From assembly GCA_021292165.1 (NCBI GenBank), contig CM037880.1, forward strand, positions 206,858,255-206,922,254: 64,000 nt of DNA, read 5' to 3'. This DNA is from Shinisaurus crocodilurus. Its lineage: Eukaryota > Chordata > Lepidosauria > Squamata > Shinisauridae. The position numbers and the translations under genes were made by a program. The notes under the pieces were generated by a model. It searched no databases, was not told the origin of the DNA, and saw only the letters and a program-made list of their open reading frames with translations. Below, piece by piece: positions 20,706 to 31,553 of the stretch; position 1 is the stretch's first letter, and every line of letters starts with the position of its first letter.

Positions 20706-21314
20706 ACCAAAGAGACAAGACACACAAGGGAAAGGGAGTGGAGGGAAAAGGAAGAGGAGAGAGATCAGTTTTTCAAGGCCAGGACAGCGTCATGAGCTAT
20801 AAGTAGGCTTCTAAATGCACTTTGGGCAGGGCTGATCTTCCCCTTGCTGGTGGTTCTTTTTTAAAAAAATTAAATTATTATTTGCTTCTATATGCTTGAC
20901 ATCCCAGGATTTCCAAGCGGTTTACATAAAATCATATACAATACAATATCAAAACCAATATAAAAATTGTACAGAACAATAAATACAGTATAACAAAACA
21001 TTACAACAGAACAGTGTCATGACTGTTGTCATGATTACTTGATTACGAGTCAAGGAAAGCCTGAGTGAATGAATGCATTTTCAAGGGTAGGTATGGGGAA
21101 CCTGGGATGCTTGAGCCTGCTGAAATTCCTTGAACTTTCCTTCAAAGCTCAGTTTAGCTTGCTCCTGTTCTTGTTTTTGTTACTGTTATTCATTCAAATG
21201 GGGAAAGTGTGCATTTTTCAGAAGTGTTCACCCCCCCACATCAACTAAAGTGTGAAAACATGAATTTTTAAAAATGAGCATTAAAAAAAAAAGCACAATT
21301 CTAAATCCCTATTA
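20706..21314. other. Unassigned sequence with LINE-tail-like stretch
   Basis: Around 20880-21010, TTCCAAGCGGTTTACATAAA followed by A-rich sequence resembles the reverse of a LINE 3' end. No gene is seen. Confidence 0.4.
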
Positions 21315-21462
21315 TATCAGCCTCCACCAACCTGGTACCCTCCAGATGTTTTGAACGACAGCTCCCAGCATTCCTGAGCATTGGCCATGCTGGCTGGTGG
21401 CTATTGGGAGTTGAAGTCGAAAACACTGGAAGGTACCAGACTGAGGAAGGCTGGGTTGTACC
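21315..21462. mobile_element. Diverged palindromic hAT MITE
   Basis: The left CCTCCAGATGTTTTGAACGA and CAGCTCCCAGCATTCC pair imperfectly with the right TTGGGAGTTGAAGTCGAAAA and CACTGGAAGG. This is the same family as 28916-29050, but much older by its mismatches. Confidence 0.65.
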
Positions 21463-21775
21463 ATAAGCTTCATAGAAAAAGTGGTGGAATCTGAAAGAAG
21501 AGAAAGAAAGTGGCATTATATGGGTGAACAGACAGATTGAGAAAGACTCTGGAGCAGGTCATGGTGGAAGAGTTGAAGCACTAAATGTCACAGGACAATG
21601 AATGATGGGAAATAAGGGTGGAGGGAGGGAGAGGAGAATGGCAAAGCAAAGCTATGGAGAGCTTTAAATATAAAGAGCTTGTGCAGGATGCAGAATGGAA
21701 TGGAAAGCTAATTGAACAGGTGTGTGTTGACTTGTCTGCCTAATGATAAGAAAGGTAAATAATTCTGCATGAAAT

Positions 21776-22014
21776 TTTATTTACTTATTTATTTATTATA
21801 TTTATACCCCGCCTTTTTTCCTGCAAGGAACCCAAGGCGGCTTACATAATCCTCCTCTCCATGTTATCCTCACAACAGCCCTGTGAGGTAGGTTAGGCTG
21901 AGAGTCAGTGACTGGCCCAAAGTCACCCAGTGAGTTTCACGGCCGAGCAGGGACTAGAACCCATATCTTCCGAGTCCCAGTCCAACACTCTAACCACTAC
22001 TGCCACACTGGCTC
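21776..22014 (-). repeat. Sauria-type SINE, copy 3
   Basis: On the minus strand it has the complete order of tRNA-like head (CAGTGTGGCAGTAGTGGTTA), GTGACTTTGGGCCAGTCACT body, AGGCGGGGTATAAATAT end and AAATA tail. It is close to copy 1. Confidence 0.88.
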
Positions 22015-22761
22015 TATTTAGATTGTGTGTTCTTTGAGCATGGGGAAAGAGAAGTTGGATGAATGAGGAAACACATTAATGAGAAATCAAGATTAGAAAG
22101 CCCTAAGGCCACAGAGCTTAGAAAAAAATGCAAACCATTTGCAAATTTGCTAATTGTCAATGAGGCAACTGTTTGTTTTATAAATTCTTTACACATTGGT
22201 GCCAGTAAGAGCTTTCTTCCTAATGGAAATATGAGCTTCAGAGGAGAGATTTTCCTTAGGACCCCAACAGGAGAGGAAGGATTAAATTCCCTCTCCATGT
22301 CTGCTGTGATCCTGATTAATATCAGCCACCCTGGCTTAAGCTATTTGCATTTAAATTCTTAAATGCATCTCAAAGTTGCGAAGTTGCACTTAACATCACA
22401 GCTAGTTTGGACCTCAGAGAGGAAGAAACCCAAGCTCTGCTGCCATTTTCTTCAAGCTGGTGCCTTATACTTCCCATGTTCTCATTCTCCAGGTGCTTTT
22501 AGTGTGTAGCCTAAACCTTGCTCCTTCTCTCTATTTTGACCTTCTTCTCCCTGATCCAAGGGCATGAGGAAATGCTGCCAAGCCAATTTACACAACCCCT
22601 TCATTGAGCTGGGTGGGAAATTCAGTGTGAAAGATCTGAAAAATGCTGCTCTAAACCTCATTCTCATTCTGATTAGCCACTTGCAGAAGTCATCCTCATT
22701 TCCCCTTCAACAACATTAGGTTATAAACTTACTACATTAACAAACAAAAATAGAGAATACA
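22015..22761. other. Mostly unique sequence
   Basis: No gene is seen. The stretch 22060-22330 is repeat-free, with TTTGCAAATTTGCTAATTGT. It may be conserved non-coding DNA, but this cannot be judged from one sequence. Confidence 0.4.
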
Positions 22762-22924
22762 GGCCTGTGGCTCTTGCTGGCTCAGCTTGTCTGAGTGTGG
22801 AAAGCTAAGCAGGGTCAGGCCTGGTTATTACTTGGATGGGAGACCCCTCCTCTAGTTTCCTGCATTGAGCAGGGGGTTGGACTCGATGGCCTTGTAGGCC
22901 CCTTCCAACTCTATGATCTATGAA
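22762..22924 (+). repeat. 5S-rRNA-headed SINE with CR1-like tail, copy 2
   Basis: This is the clearest plus-strand copy. GAAAGCTAAGCAGGGTCAGG, CCTGGTTATTACTTGGATG and GGAGACC match the A-box to C-box region of vertebrate 5S rRNA with only a few changes. The sequence then departs to CCCTCCTCTAGTTTCCTGCA and GGGGGTTGGACTCGATGGCC, the CR1-like 3' end. The 5' part of 5S is diverged and its normal 3' stem is lacking, so it is not a functional 5S gene. Confidence 0.85.
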
Positions 22925-24560
22925 AGGATGTTGACATGTTGATGTTGACATGATGTTGACAAGGATCTGGGTGGCTTTGTGGCCACCCAGATTTTTGAAT
23001 GTCCTAGTTGTACATTGGATTGACTTACATAGTTCCCATAGCCGAATGGCCCTTTGTCTAGCAGGATTACACTCTTAATACCTCAATCCTGTACCTAATA
23101 GCGACTGGCCCACAAAACCCCAGGCTTACAGTTACATCTACCTTTTCAAGATAATGAAGCTAAATCCATTTTCTGGGATCTGTAATGGAGAACTGCCCAT
23201 ATGCATTCTTAAAGAAAACTAAAGTGACAGTGGTAGATCACTTTCACATTTTGTGGGTTTTTTGCAATCGGGAATTCACATAACCCAAGTTTTTAGTGAT
23301 TTCTCCTTTATTTCTTTATGTCTTAGATGCAAAGTCTGTTGAAATCAAAAGACAGACTCCACCTCTCTCAATAGATTTTTGGACAAGACAAATGAAAGAT
23401 GGATGGTATTTAACTCATCAGGATACTGTAAGCCTGGACAGGTGCACCACATAGGGCGTAGGCAACACCCTTAACAATTTTAAGACCTTCAGTTAAGCAA
23501 TCAGTAATGACCACCTAGCTTAGCAGAAGCACTTTGTCCCAGATGGGGAAAAAATGAACATCTGCAGGAAACTAGACATTGGCATGTTGTAAGATGGCCT
23601 AGAATAGACTAGAATGATCACATAGGAAAGGGGGGGGGATTTTGGCCAGACTAGTCACTATCTATAATCATAAAGGCATGGCAAACTTCAGGAGATATCA
23701 AAAGGACAACAATAAACAAAATTACAATAGGTTAAAGAATCCATTGATGTAGCTGGGGCAGAGTTTTGAACGTGGGGGAACCAATGAAAAAGCTTAAATC
23801 CTATTGTTACAATTTTTCACACATAGGGTAGGAGTTAGCAAAAGCCCTAAAAAAGAAGTATGCCCAAGTTTCTGGGCCTGTCTCTGATCCTGGTATCTGG
23901 AGGGTGCACCTCTGTTGACAGATGTTGCAACTTGCTACTTCAAGCACAATTGTAAGACTAACTTCTTTTCTGTTCTGTACTTGTATCTATAAATTTTCTT
24001 TTCTAACTGTCAATAAAACATATCTCCTTTGAATTGAGCTTGCTTTGGAACTGTGCTCTTTTGGTCAAAAGAGCAGATCTCAAATCCTGACTTCCATCTC
24101 TATTTAGGCAGGGTTGTAGGGACCTGTCTTTGCAGGATTTTAAAGCATAAAAATCAAAACCAAGCCCAACTAGATTTTGGGACCTAATATATTCCCCCTA
24201 CAATATAAGATAATAGGGCACCAAAGCATAGGGTAAGAACAATGTCTAGATGGGAACAGACGTTCCCTCCCATCATTGTGATACTTTGAAGATTGACATC
24301 CTTCCAGCTAATTGAGCCAAGATAGGTCAATGAAACCACAATTTTTGCTGAAGTTGGGGGCAACAAAAGGGATTGCCCATCATTATCATGTCCTACTGGT
24401 GATGGAGTAGATGAGCCTTTGGTCTGTTCTAACAAAGCAATGCTTATGTTCCTGTGCTGTTTCTTACAGACAGAAGTGACACATGTACTGGCTATTATTC
24501 CAGTACTGGGAGGTTTGATATTGGATATTGCCTTGGGGCTGCAGAGCTGAAGGGCAACAT
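22925..24560. other. Unassigned sequence
   Basis: No gene is seen. A short block at about 24415-24455 (GCCTTTGGTCTGTTCTAACA, AAGCAATGCTTATGTTCC) resembles a LINE or SINE 3' end and recurs around 13757-13790. A polyadenylation-like CAATAAAACATA at about 24010 follows unassigned sequence. Confidence 0.4.
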
Positions 24561-24990
24561 ACTGGGAGGGCTACAACCCCTCTTATATAGCACTGCTATG
24601 AACCAATTTAGGGAAGCTAGTTAAAATTGTTTTTTAATGTTCTCAGGAATCCATTGATAAATTTCCCACATCATGTACAGTTTTGACCTGAATGTAGTAG
24701 TCTAGTAGATGTGAATCCTATACCCACTTACCTCAGTTAATCTCATTGAAATCAGTGGGGCTTACTCTGAGTATGCATGTATAGCATTGTGTTGTTAGTA
24801 GGCTAGGGTCTCTCTTTGTGTGTAAAAAAATCCTTTTACATACACACTCTAGCTTACTAACAACACAGTGCTATACAGTGCAATCCTATACTACTCAAAA
24901 TATGTTCATTGGGTCTTATTCCCCAGTATGTTTGCATAGAATTGTAGTCTCAGTAAAATTTCATGGGTCTCTACTTGTATGTATGTATGT
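24560..24990 (+). repeat. Dispersed repeat family B, copy 1
   Basis: GAATCCATTGATAAATTTCC, CTATACCCACTTACCTCAG and GTTAGTAGGCTAG are shared in the same order with 27580-27990. The inside contains a foldback built on TTAGTAGGCTAG and CTAGCTTACTAAC. It is old, with many substitutions, and the class was not determined. Confidence 0.55.
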
Positions 24991-25142
24991 ATCTAGGAAG
25001 AACAGTCACGGCAAAGGGGGGGGGGACACCAACCTGCACATCCTTCCTGCCAGAAAGAACACTGGATCCAACTGCCAGTTGACCTAGTAATTGCAGAGCT
25101 TAAAGAAAACACCCTCTGCCCCATCCACCAGCCAGAAGATTC

Positions 25143-25443
25143 AGGGCCAAACTAAACATTCCTTTAGGGCACAATCCTAGTGCATGTTTAGACAGAAAAA
25201 GTCCTACAACTCTCAGAATGCCCCAGCCAGCCATGGTTTGGGACCATGGTGCTTTGGGAGAAGAGGGTTTAAGCTTGGTGGAATTTCTGGACAAAAATGG
25301 GGGAGGAGGAAGCTTAAACCCTCCTCTCCTCAAGTGTCATGGTGCCGCTCCAAACTGGGGCCATGCACACTTGCAGGGTTGTAGAGGAGACAAGCACACA
25401 TAGCTCAGCTATGCATGATTAACGGAATGTTTTGTTTGGCCCT
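25143..25443. mobile_element. TIR repeat family (TTTGGCCCT ended), copy 2
   Basis: The ends AGGGCCAAACTAAACATTCC and GGAATGTTTTGTTTGGCCCT are 20-bp inverted repeats with one mismatch. The interior has TTAAGCTTGG and GCTTAAACCCTCC as a foldback, and TGGTTTGGGACCATGGTGC. It is non-coding. The flanking duplication is unclear. Relatives are at 6893-7345 and 49995-50100. Confidence 0.75.
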
Positions 25444-25580
25444 AAGAGGAGCTGGATTGTGTGGGTTTGGGTTGCGCATATGTGATTGCAATCTATTGTA
25501 AGCCATCTTGAGGACCATTCTAGCAAAAGGTGGGTGTGGGATGTAAATCTAAATAAATAAATAAATAAATAAATAAAATC
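25444..25580 (+). repeat. LINE-type 3' tail
   Basis: ATCTATTGTAAGCCATCTTG, then GGTGGGTGTGGGATGTAAA and an (AAAT)n tail resemble the 3' end of reptilian LINEs. Only the tail is left. Confidence 0.5.
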
Positions 25581-26565
25581 CAGTTACAAATACCTGAGAG
25601 CCATACCATACATGATGTTGGAGGTTGGAGTTCCATGATAAAATCTGCTGATTTTTTTAAAACTTTAAAACAACTGTGGGAGACTCTGATTTTGATTGGA
25701 GTAGTGGTGATGGAGAAGGGGATGTTTAAGCATTTTCCCTGCACCCTTTACTGGGTTTAAACTGCTCCCTCCAGCAGCTGCTATTAGCCTGCAGTGGGAA
25801 AAATATCTGGTTGGTCCTGTGTCTCTCATTTGTAACATGCCATAAGAGCAACTTGTGTGCTTCTAACAGGATGATAGAAAACTTAAATCCAGTTTACAAT
25901 ATAGAATTTTAAACACAGGCTCGATCCAAAGAATAGTCTGAGTACCTCGTTCTTTTCCACATATGAAGCTAGAGCTTTGCCTTTGGTTCTCACTATATAG
26001 CATTTCCCACTGCTGAAGAGATAAGACATTTCCAGTTTAAATATGGCTTATCTCTTCTGCAGTGCGGATGGCTGTATTGAAAAGAGAAAGGCACATTCCG
26101 GATGCACACCTTCTTTCCTTTCTGTGCATGTATTTTCCTCTTTGGATACCAGCCATGTAATATAACTACCATGCAGTAAATAAAACAATGCATTCGACAA
26201 GATGATACCATGTAAACACTCCCAGAAGATGGAGATCTTACTTTTTAGTCTGCATTAGACTGAATACTCTTTTACGGAGGATTGATAAATGCGCTGCTTC
26301 ACCAGAATATTTTACTGCTGCATGAAACTTTAGATTTATAGCACAGTTTAGAACTGTTAGTTTTAGGGAACGTGGTTGCTCTTTCAAGAGAAGTGGTTTG
26401 CTTGGCTCAGCTGAAAGACTGGGGCCTAAATCACCTCCTGGCAGCTGCAGTGTGAGCAAATGGGAGGGTGATGTGAGAGGGGCAGAGAAGGGATTGCTGG
26501 CTGGAAGAGGTTGCAGTTCCACTTGCTTCAAAATGCACTGGTGCTCTCTTTTTTTCTTGGAAGGA
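25581..26565. other. Mostly unique sequence
   Basis: No gene is seen. The part 25860-26400 lacks repeat signatures and contains the hairpin listed separately at 25994-26078. Confidence 0.4.
25994..26078. ncRNA. Candidate microRNA-like hairpin
   Basis: ACTGCTGAAGAGATAAG (26009-26025) pairs with CTTATCTCTTCTGCAGT (26047-26063) at 16 of 17 positions across a 21-nt loop. Pairing can extend outward with mismatches to about 85 nt. It lies in sequence without transposon features. I do not recognise the arms as a known microRNA. It could equally be a relic of a short palindromic element. Confidence 0.25.
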
Positions 26566-26650
26566 TGGTAGCTCAGTGGCAGAGCCCATGCTTTGCATGC
26601 AAAGGGTCACAGGTTCAGTCCCTGCCATCTCCAGGTAGGGCTCAGAAAAA
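26566..26650 (+). repeat. tRNA-Ala-like SINE head fragment
   Basis: GATGGTAGCTCAGTGGCAGA, then GCCCATGCTTTGCATGC, GGTTCAGTCCCTGCCATCTC and CAGGTAGGGCTC make the best-preserved tRNA-like head in the window. A box, anticodon arm and B box are all recognisable. The body is mostly absent. Confidence 0.75.
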
Positions 26651-27579
26651 AACTAGGCTGTTTTAGATGTTTACAGAACATCTTCTTTGCTCACCCAACC
26701 CTCCCTTTGGGTGTACCCTCATCTGACTCACTGAGAGAAGAAAAGGCCGTTGTGCCAAGTTACTGTAGATGGGAGAAGGAAAGAGAGGGGAGGAGAGAGA
26801 GAAAGAGAGAGAGAGAGGCAGAGAAGAGATGATCCTGGTGTTTCCAGCAAGGTTAAAGGGGTCAGGAAGAGATGGCAGGAGATTCCATTGCTGTGGGAGG
26901 GTAATCAATGCTACTGCTTCACCCATGTCTCTGCTCTCCTGATGGAAATCACTCCCCATAAATGACAGAAGATCTTTTATGGAGGAAGTAGGGTGGGAAT
27001 GTTTCTCAGACACGTATTCTGAGAAGCAAATACACTCTCATAACAGGATCTACCAATGTATTTTATACAACTTAAAAGAAGCAATGGTGGAGGGGAAAAT
27101 ATCTGGGGAGGAGGTATTTAACATTTCCCCCAGTGTTAATTTTTTTCCCCCAGGGCCGGCCCTACCATAAGGCAGAGTGAGGCAGCTGCCTTAGGCAGTA
27201 GATGCTGGGGAGTAGGAAGCAAAAGCATTAATGGACAGAGCTGTGTTGTTTGCCATGCAGCCTGGCCTGCTAACCTGCTGCCTGCAGGTGCAGTGGAGGA
27301 TGGTGTGCCATCACCAGTGTTGAAGTAAGATTCAATGGCCAGTCCAGTCAGCTTTGAACGGGGGACACCATCTTGCCCTTCGTCCTAAGTCAGCAAAATG
27401 TATTGGGCAAGACCTGCTTTTTTTCCAGTTAAAAACAATGCCTCAAAAGCTCTTATTAGCCCCACTGGTGAAAAAAAAGTCAAGGACCTGCCTACTAAAG
27501 AAAAGCTGCCAACAGCTTTGGTAAGATGGTGTGTGGGGGATGGGGGATGCAGGAAGAAGGGTTAGACAACTGCTCTCAT
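26651..27579. other. Unassigned sequence with GA-rich stretch
   Basis: No gene is seen. There is a purine-rich run at about 26765-26830. Confidence 0.4.
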
Positions 27580-27813
27580 ATGCCACTGGTCCGAACCAAT
27601 TCATGGAGGGTGGTTAAATTTTTTTTTTTTTTAAGTTCTCAGGGGAGATCCAGTGATGGATTTCTGACATCCTGTTTAGTTTTGATCTGAGTGTAGTACA
27701 TTTGAATTAGGCTGCAATGCTATACCCACTTACCTCAAAGTAAATCTCATTGAACTCAATGGTGCTTACTTCTGTATAGACATTTATAGGATTCTGCTGT
27801 TAGTAGGCTAGTC

Positions 27814-27845
<32 letters not shown>

Positions 27846-27990
27846 TCATTTTACATTGCAATCCTATACATGACTACTCAAAAGTAAGTCCCATTGAGTT
27901 CAATGGTGCTTATTCCCAGGCAAGTGTGTCTAGGATTGCTGTCTCCGTGAAATTTCACGGGGCTCTGCTTGTAAGTTTGTATGCATGCAT
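27580..27990 (+). repeat. Dispersed repeat family B, copy 2, with (GT)n
   Basis: It shares CCAGTGATGGATTTCTGACA, CTATACCCACTTACCTCA, GTTAGTAGGCTAG and AAATTTCACGGGGCTCTGCT with 24560-24990. A (GT)n run (27813-27840) sits where copy 1 has a short GTGTGT. It includes the widespread AATCCTATACATGACTACTC, AAAAGTAAGTCCCATTGAG unit. Confidence 0.6.
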
Positions 27991-28098
27991 GTATTTATCA
28001 ATGTTTACATTCATTTGTTAACCACCCTCAGTCTTTGGAATGGGTCAGGTTAATATTTGAAACAAGTAAAAGTTACCAGATTCATTTGTCATCCTGTA

Positions 28099-28570
28099 AG
28101 GGTGCAGTCCTATTGATTGCACCCTCACTGCTTGGACACCTCCAAACTTGGAGGCCTCCAAGATTCCTATGCTCTGCCAGGCGGAGCAGCGGAGGTGATC
28201 TCCGTCTCCCCGTCCTCCAGCTTTGGTGATTTCTGCTGGATGGGCTTTTCAGCCCATTTAGCAAGGGTGCTTTGTGGGGGGGGGAGGCTGAAGGAGGCTC
28301 AGGGTATCTCCTATCCTGGCCTCTCTGGTCTCCTCCCCTCTCCACCCACTGAAATGCCCCCTTTCCTCCCCTTCTGAGGTCGCTTTTCCAACCTCAGAGG
28401 ACAGCCTACGGGGTTCTTTCTGTGCCAGCTGTGTGTGTGTGTGTGGGGGGAGGGAAGATCTCTGACACCCCCTTCTGAGGTTGGAGCACTGCTTCTGACC
28501 TCGGAAGAGTTCTTCTGAGCAATCCTATGGTCCCTGGGACACTCACCCAGGAACCATAAGATAGCTTTCT
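28099..28570 (+). mobile_element. Palindrome-centred repeat (AGGGTGCAGTCCTAT family), copy A
   Basis: It starts AGGGTGCAGTCCTATTG. The centre has the hairpin ATGGGCTTTTCAGCCCAT. The right part has CAACCTCAGAGGACAGCC and TTGGAGCACTGCTTCTGACC, shared with the copy at 57987. The right end is unclear. Instead of an inverted end there is a second foldback, ATGGTCCCTGGG with CCCAGGAACCAT. Confidence 0.5.
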
Positions 28571-28907
28571 CTAATACTATTTCCATGAAGTAGACATTGA
28601 CAGAAAAGTTTTAAGTGGGTCGTTTATTCAGCATAGGTGATTCCAAACTATTTTGGTCTCCAGGTCCATAAATTATCATCATGGTACATGCCATTTACAA
28701 AAGAGACAGGAAAGGCAGTTCATAAGCCTTCTGCACTGTCGGGGTAAACAAATCTTGTTAATAAAACCTTGTTAACAAATCTTGTTACTACAAATAATAT
28801 ATGTTATTTACCTGTTAAATGTGCCCTCACTGCTGTGCTGAATTCATGTACACTGTGAATACATATCTGAGTTTTCTATATAATTTTATTATAATAAAGT
28901 TTGTATT
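28571..28907. other. Unassigned AT-rich sequence
   Basis: No gene or element end is recognised here. Confidence 0.4.
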
Positions 28908-28915
28908 CTCTAAGC

Positions 28916-29050
28916 CAGTGTTCTCCAACCTTGGGTCCCCAGATGTTTTTGGCCTACAACTCCCAGCATGCCCCAGCCAGCTACACTGGCTGGGGCATGC
29001 TGGGAGTTGTAGGCCAAAAACATCTGGGGACCCAAGGTTGGAAAACACTG
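28916..29050. mobile_element. Near-perfect palindromic hAT MITE
   Basis: Two 65-bp arms (28916-28980 and 28986-29050) are inverted with a single mismatch around a 5-nt loop. The ends are CAGTGTTCTCCAACCTTGGG and its complement. It is flanked by a perfect 8-bp target duplication CTCTAAGC (28908-28915 and 29051-29058), which places it in hAT. The arms contain ACAACTCCCAGCATGCCCCA, a family seen as older copies at 16660, 21315, 34965, 36900 and 55205. Both strands give the same frame because the element is symmetric. Confidence 0.92.
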
Positions 29051-29058
29051 CTCTAAGC

Positions 29059-30126
29059 CATCTAACCCCCTTATACAGTTGCTTTTGATAAAATATCAAG
29101 CACCTAAGAATGAATAGCTCTTCATTGGCTCATCAGTGATGGGAACTTCCATTTGAAAGGAAGATCCCGTTATGGGTATTGGGAACTATATTATGTATTT
29201 CCTTTTGGGCTCAGGTCTCATTTCATTTTAACCTGTCATGTCATTTCTGCATGGTGATAAATTCTTGTCTCCAGGAGACTGAGCTAAATCCATTTTATCT
29301 GGGTCATCAACAGCACTTGAACTTTGATCTCCCAGGTTAGAAGACAAGCATCTTTGTTTATATTGGCACTCCACTTCAGGATGTCATCTGGCAGTGACTG
29401 CAGGGATGCATTAGAATTTTGTTTTCTGTTTGTTAAACATCAGAACTTACCCCATTCGCACCCCCGAATGTGAGCATATTTTTGGGAGTAAAGTTCACAT
29501 ATTCCCGAGCTTGTAATCGTGTCCGCAAAATGTGGTCGTTAGAAATAATGTGCACTTAAAAGGTTTGAATTTTGAAAGAAAAAAACCCACCATGCATTTT
29601 CACACTTTAATCGATGGGAGGAAAGCATGCATTTGGGTGCACACTTTTAAAAAATGTACACCTAAATGTGTACTTTCCCCGCTCAAACAACAACAAAAAG
29701 CGCACGTTCAGGAATTGGAATGAGGCAGACTGAGCTTCTAGGTGGAATTCAGAGAACCTCAATGATTTCGAGCCTCACTCATCCTTGAAGAAGATTAAAC
29801 TAGATGTGCTGCTAAGTGTATAAATGGTGACCACCATTTGAAGAAAAAAATAATAATAGCAGGGAGGCAATTTTGGTCAGGACCACATGAGGAGGGTGCT
29901 GCCATGGCCTCAAAAAACATCGCCCCATCTGTACTGCTGTTAGCCCTGGGAGGGAATGGCACCAATGGAGGTTTCCCTGCTAGGGCTAATAATAGCTCCT
30001 TATATGTGTATGTTTGTCAGGACTGTGGTGGGGGAAGGGTTAAACTTCTGCTTCCCACAAACTGCTCCCCCCTTTGTGCTTGCTATTAATTTTTCTTCAA
30101 CTGATGTGGCTGCTAATGATACATTT
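29059..30126. other. Unassigned sequence
   Basis: No gene is seen. Around 30010-30080, GGGGGAAGGGTTAAACTTCT and ACTGCTCCCC resemble blocks near 25735-25775, probably one old repeat. Confidence 0.4.
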
Positions 30127-30513
30127 GGGTGGCCAGTTGTCCTCTTTTACAGAGGACAGTCCTCTATTTGAAGTGCTGCCAGAGGACCATCCTCTTTTTA
30201 AAGCCATCTTCTATTTGAAGGGCTGTCCAATCAAAATCCAGTGTAAAGAAGAAGAGAGAGAGCACAGGCCTTGAAGTTGCCCATCAACAGCTGGCACCTG
30301 GACAGCAGACTGAGGAAAGCACCAAGGTCACCTGGTCACAATCTCCCACAGGATGCTGAGATGTACTGTCTTTTCATTACAATCATAATAATGATTTCTA
30401 AACTTGCATCTATGCTTATATATTAGCACATGCAAATGTTATGCAAACCACTGTCCACTTTTTGCATGATACATTTCCTCTTTTTTGGTGATTCATAAGT
30501 GGCCACCCTAAGC
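30127..30513 (+). mobile_element. TIR element (AGGGTGGCCA family), copy 2
   Basis: It starts TTTGGGTGGCCAGTTGTCCT and ends GATTCATAAGTGGCCACCCT. It shares CTTCTATTTGAAGGGCTGTC, GTTGCCCATCAACAGCTGGC and GAGATGTACTGT with copy 1 at 5938-6305, plus an extra CAGAGGACCATCC block. It is non-coding. Confidence 0.6.
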
Positions 30514-31466
30514 TAGCATTCTGCGTAAGCCGCCACCCCGTTGGTAGTTCGTGAGGGGGAAGCTTGGAGGTTCATCATTCAGACTCAGGGGTTAGCGACC
30601 CACACCTTGTTTTTTGCAAGCAGGCACTAGCTTCACATTACATTTTGCTGCAGGTTCAGGTTTGATAGATATGGGGTCTAGTTGACACATGCATTTACAT
30701 CACTTCATTTCTCATCACTCAATGACTCACTGCTGAGTGTACAGACTAACTCCACTGAAAAGCCTTCTGGTGGGTGAGATGCATGATCTGTCTGTGGCTT
30801 TTTATCTCTTATGGCTCCTTCACACATGCAAGTCACCACTGTATCCTAGGAATGACTGAGGAATTTGTTCTTTGTGAAGTGTGACATTGACTGACCTGTT
30901 GTACACCTCCTAGACTAATGTATGGATTGGAACGCAGTTATCCTTCATATTTCACACTTCTCCAAATTTTGAAATCTGGTGCTTGGCTCAAAAATGTACC
31001 AAAATGCATGTAAACATGTACATTTTGGTTAAAATACATTTAGTCATCATGCATAGTTTGAGGGAAAAATGCGTTCAAAAATACATATTTAAATATATCA
31101 AGCAGATATTATTTTTTAAAATGGAGATTGATGGGATTAAATGGATTTATGAATGAACACATGAGAAACTGACTTGCACCAGAATTTGAATGTCCTCTCT
31201 ATGAAAAAATGATCCCTGCATAAAGTAAACTAAAATACCAGCAAGAAGCAAATCCCACAGTGCAATCCTAGGTGTGTCTACTTAGAAGTCCAACTGAACT
31301 CATTCGGACCAACTCTTAGGGAAGTCTGTTTAGGATTGCAGTATTCATTGTTTAACACTATTATCTATTATCTTGGAAATGCAAGTTAAATATGAATTAT
31401 ATTTAATATATACGGAGAGAATTCAAATCTTTTAAAAAACGAAACAAGAGGGGCACTCCCTCAATG
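30514..31466. other. Unassigned AT-rich sequence with a short palindromic repeat
   Basis: No gene is seen. At 31260-31343, TGCAATCCTAGGTGTGTCTA and TTTAGGATTGCAG bracket an ~80-bp unit with inverted ends. It belongs to the AATCCTA unit found many times in the window. Confidence 0.45.
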
Positions 31467-31553
31467 AGGACTACACATGCTTAGTGAGGATTGCACATGC
31501 TCAGTGAGAACTGTGCATGATCAATGAAAGCTGCACATGCTCAGTTGACAGCA
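31467..31553. repeat. Short tandem repeat of about 22 bp, four units
   Basis: ACTACACATGCTTAGTGAGG is followed by three similar units (ATTGCACATGCTCAGTGAGA, ACTGTGCATGATCAATGAAA, GCTGCACATGCTCAGTTGAC). It is diverged and non-coding. Confidence 0.75.

Noticed and set aside
22762..22924. A functional 5S rRNA gene
   Set aside because: Only the internal promoter region matches 5S; the 5' part is diverged, the normal 3' stem is missing, and a CR1-like tail is fused on, so it is a SINE.
26566..26650. A functional tRNA-Ala gene
   Set aside because: The acceptor stem is not complete and the sequence continues into SINE body text seen in other copies.
28819..29099. Two opposite frames encoding the same peptide
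   Set aside because: They arise because the sequence is a nearly perfect palindrome; this is a MITE, not a gene.
31467..31553. CRISPR-like array
   Set aside because: Units of about 22 bp are contiguous and diverged with no unique spacers, in a vertebrate genome.
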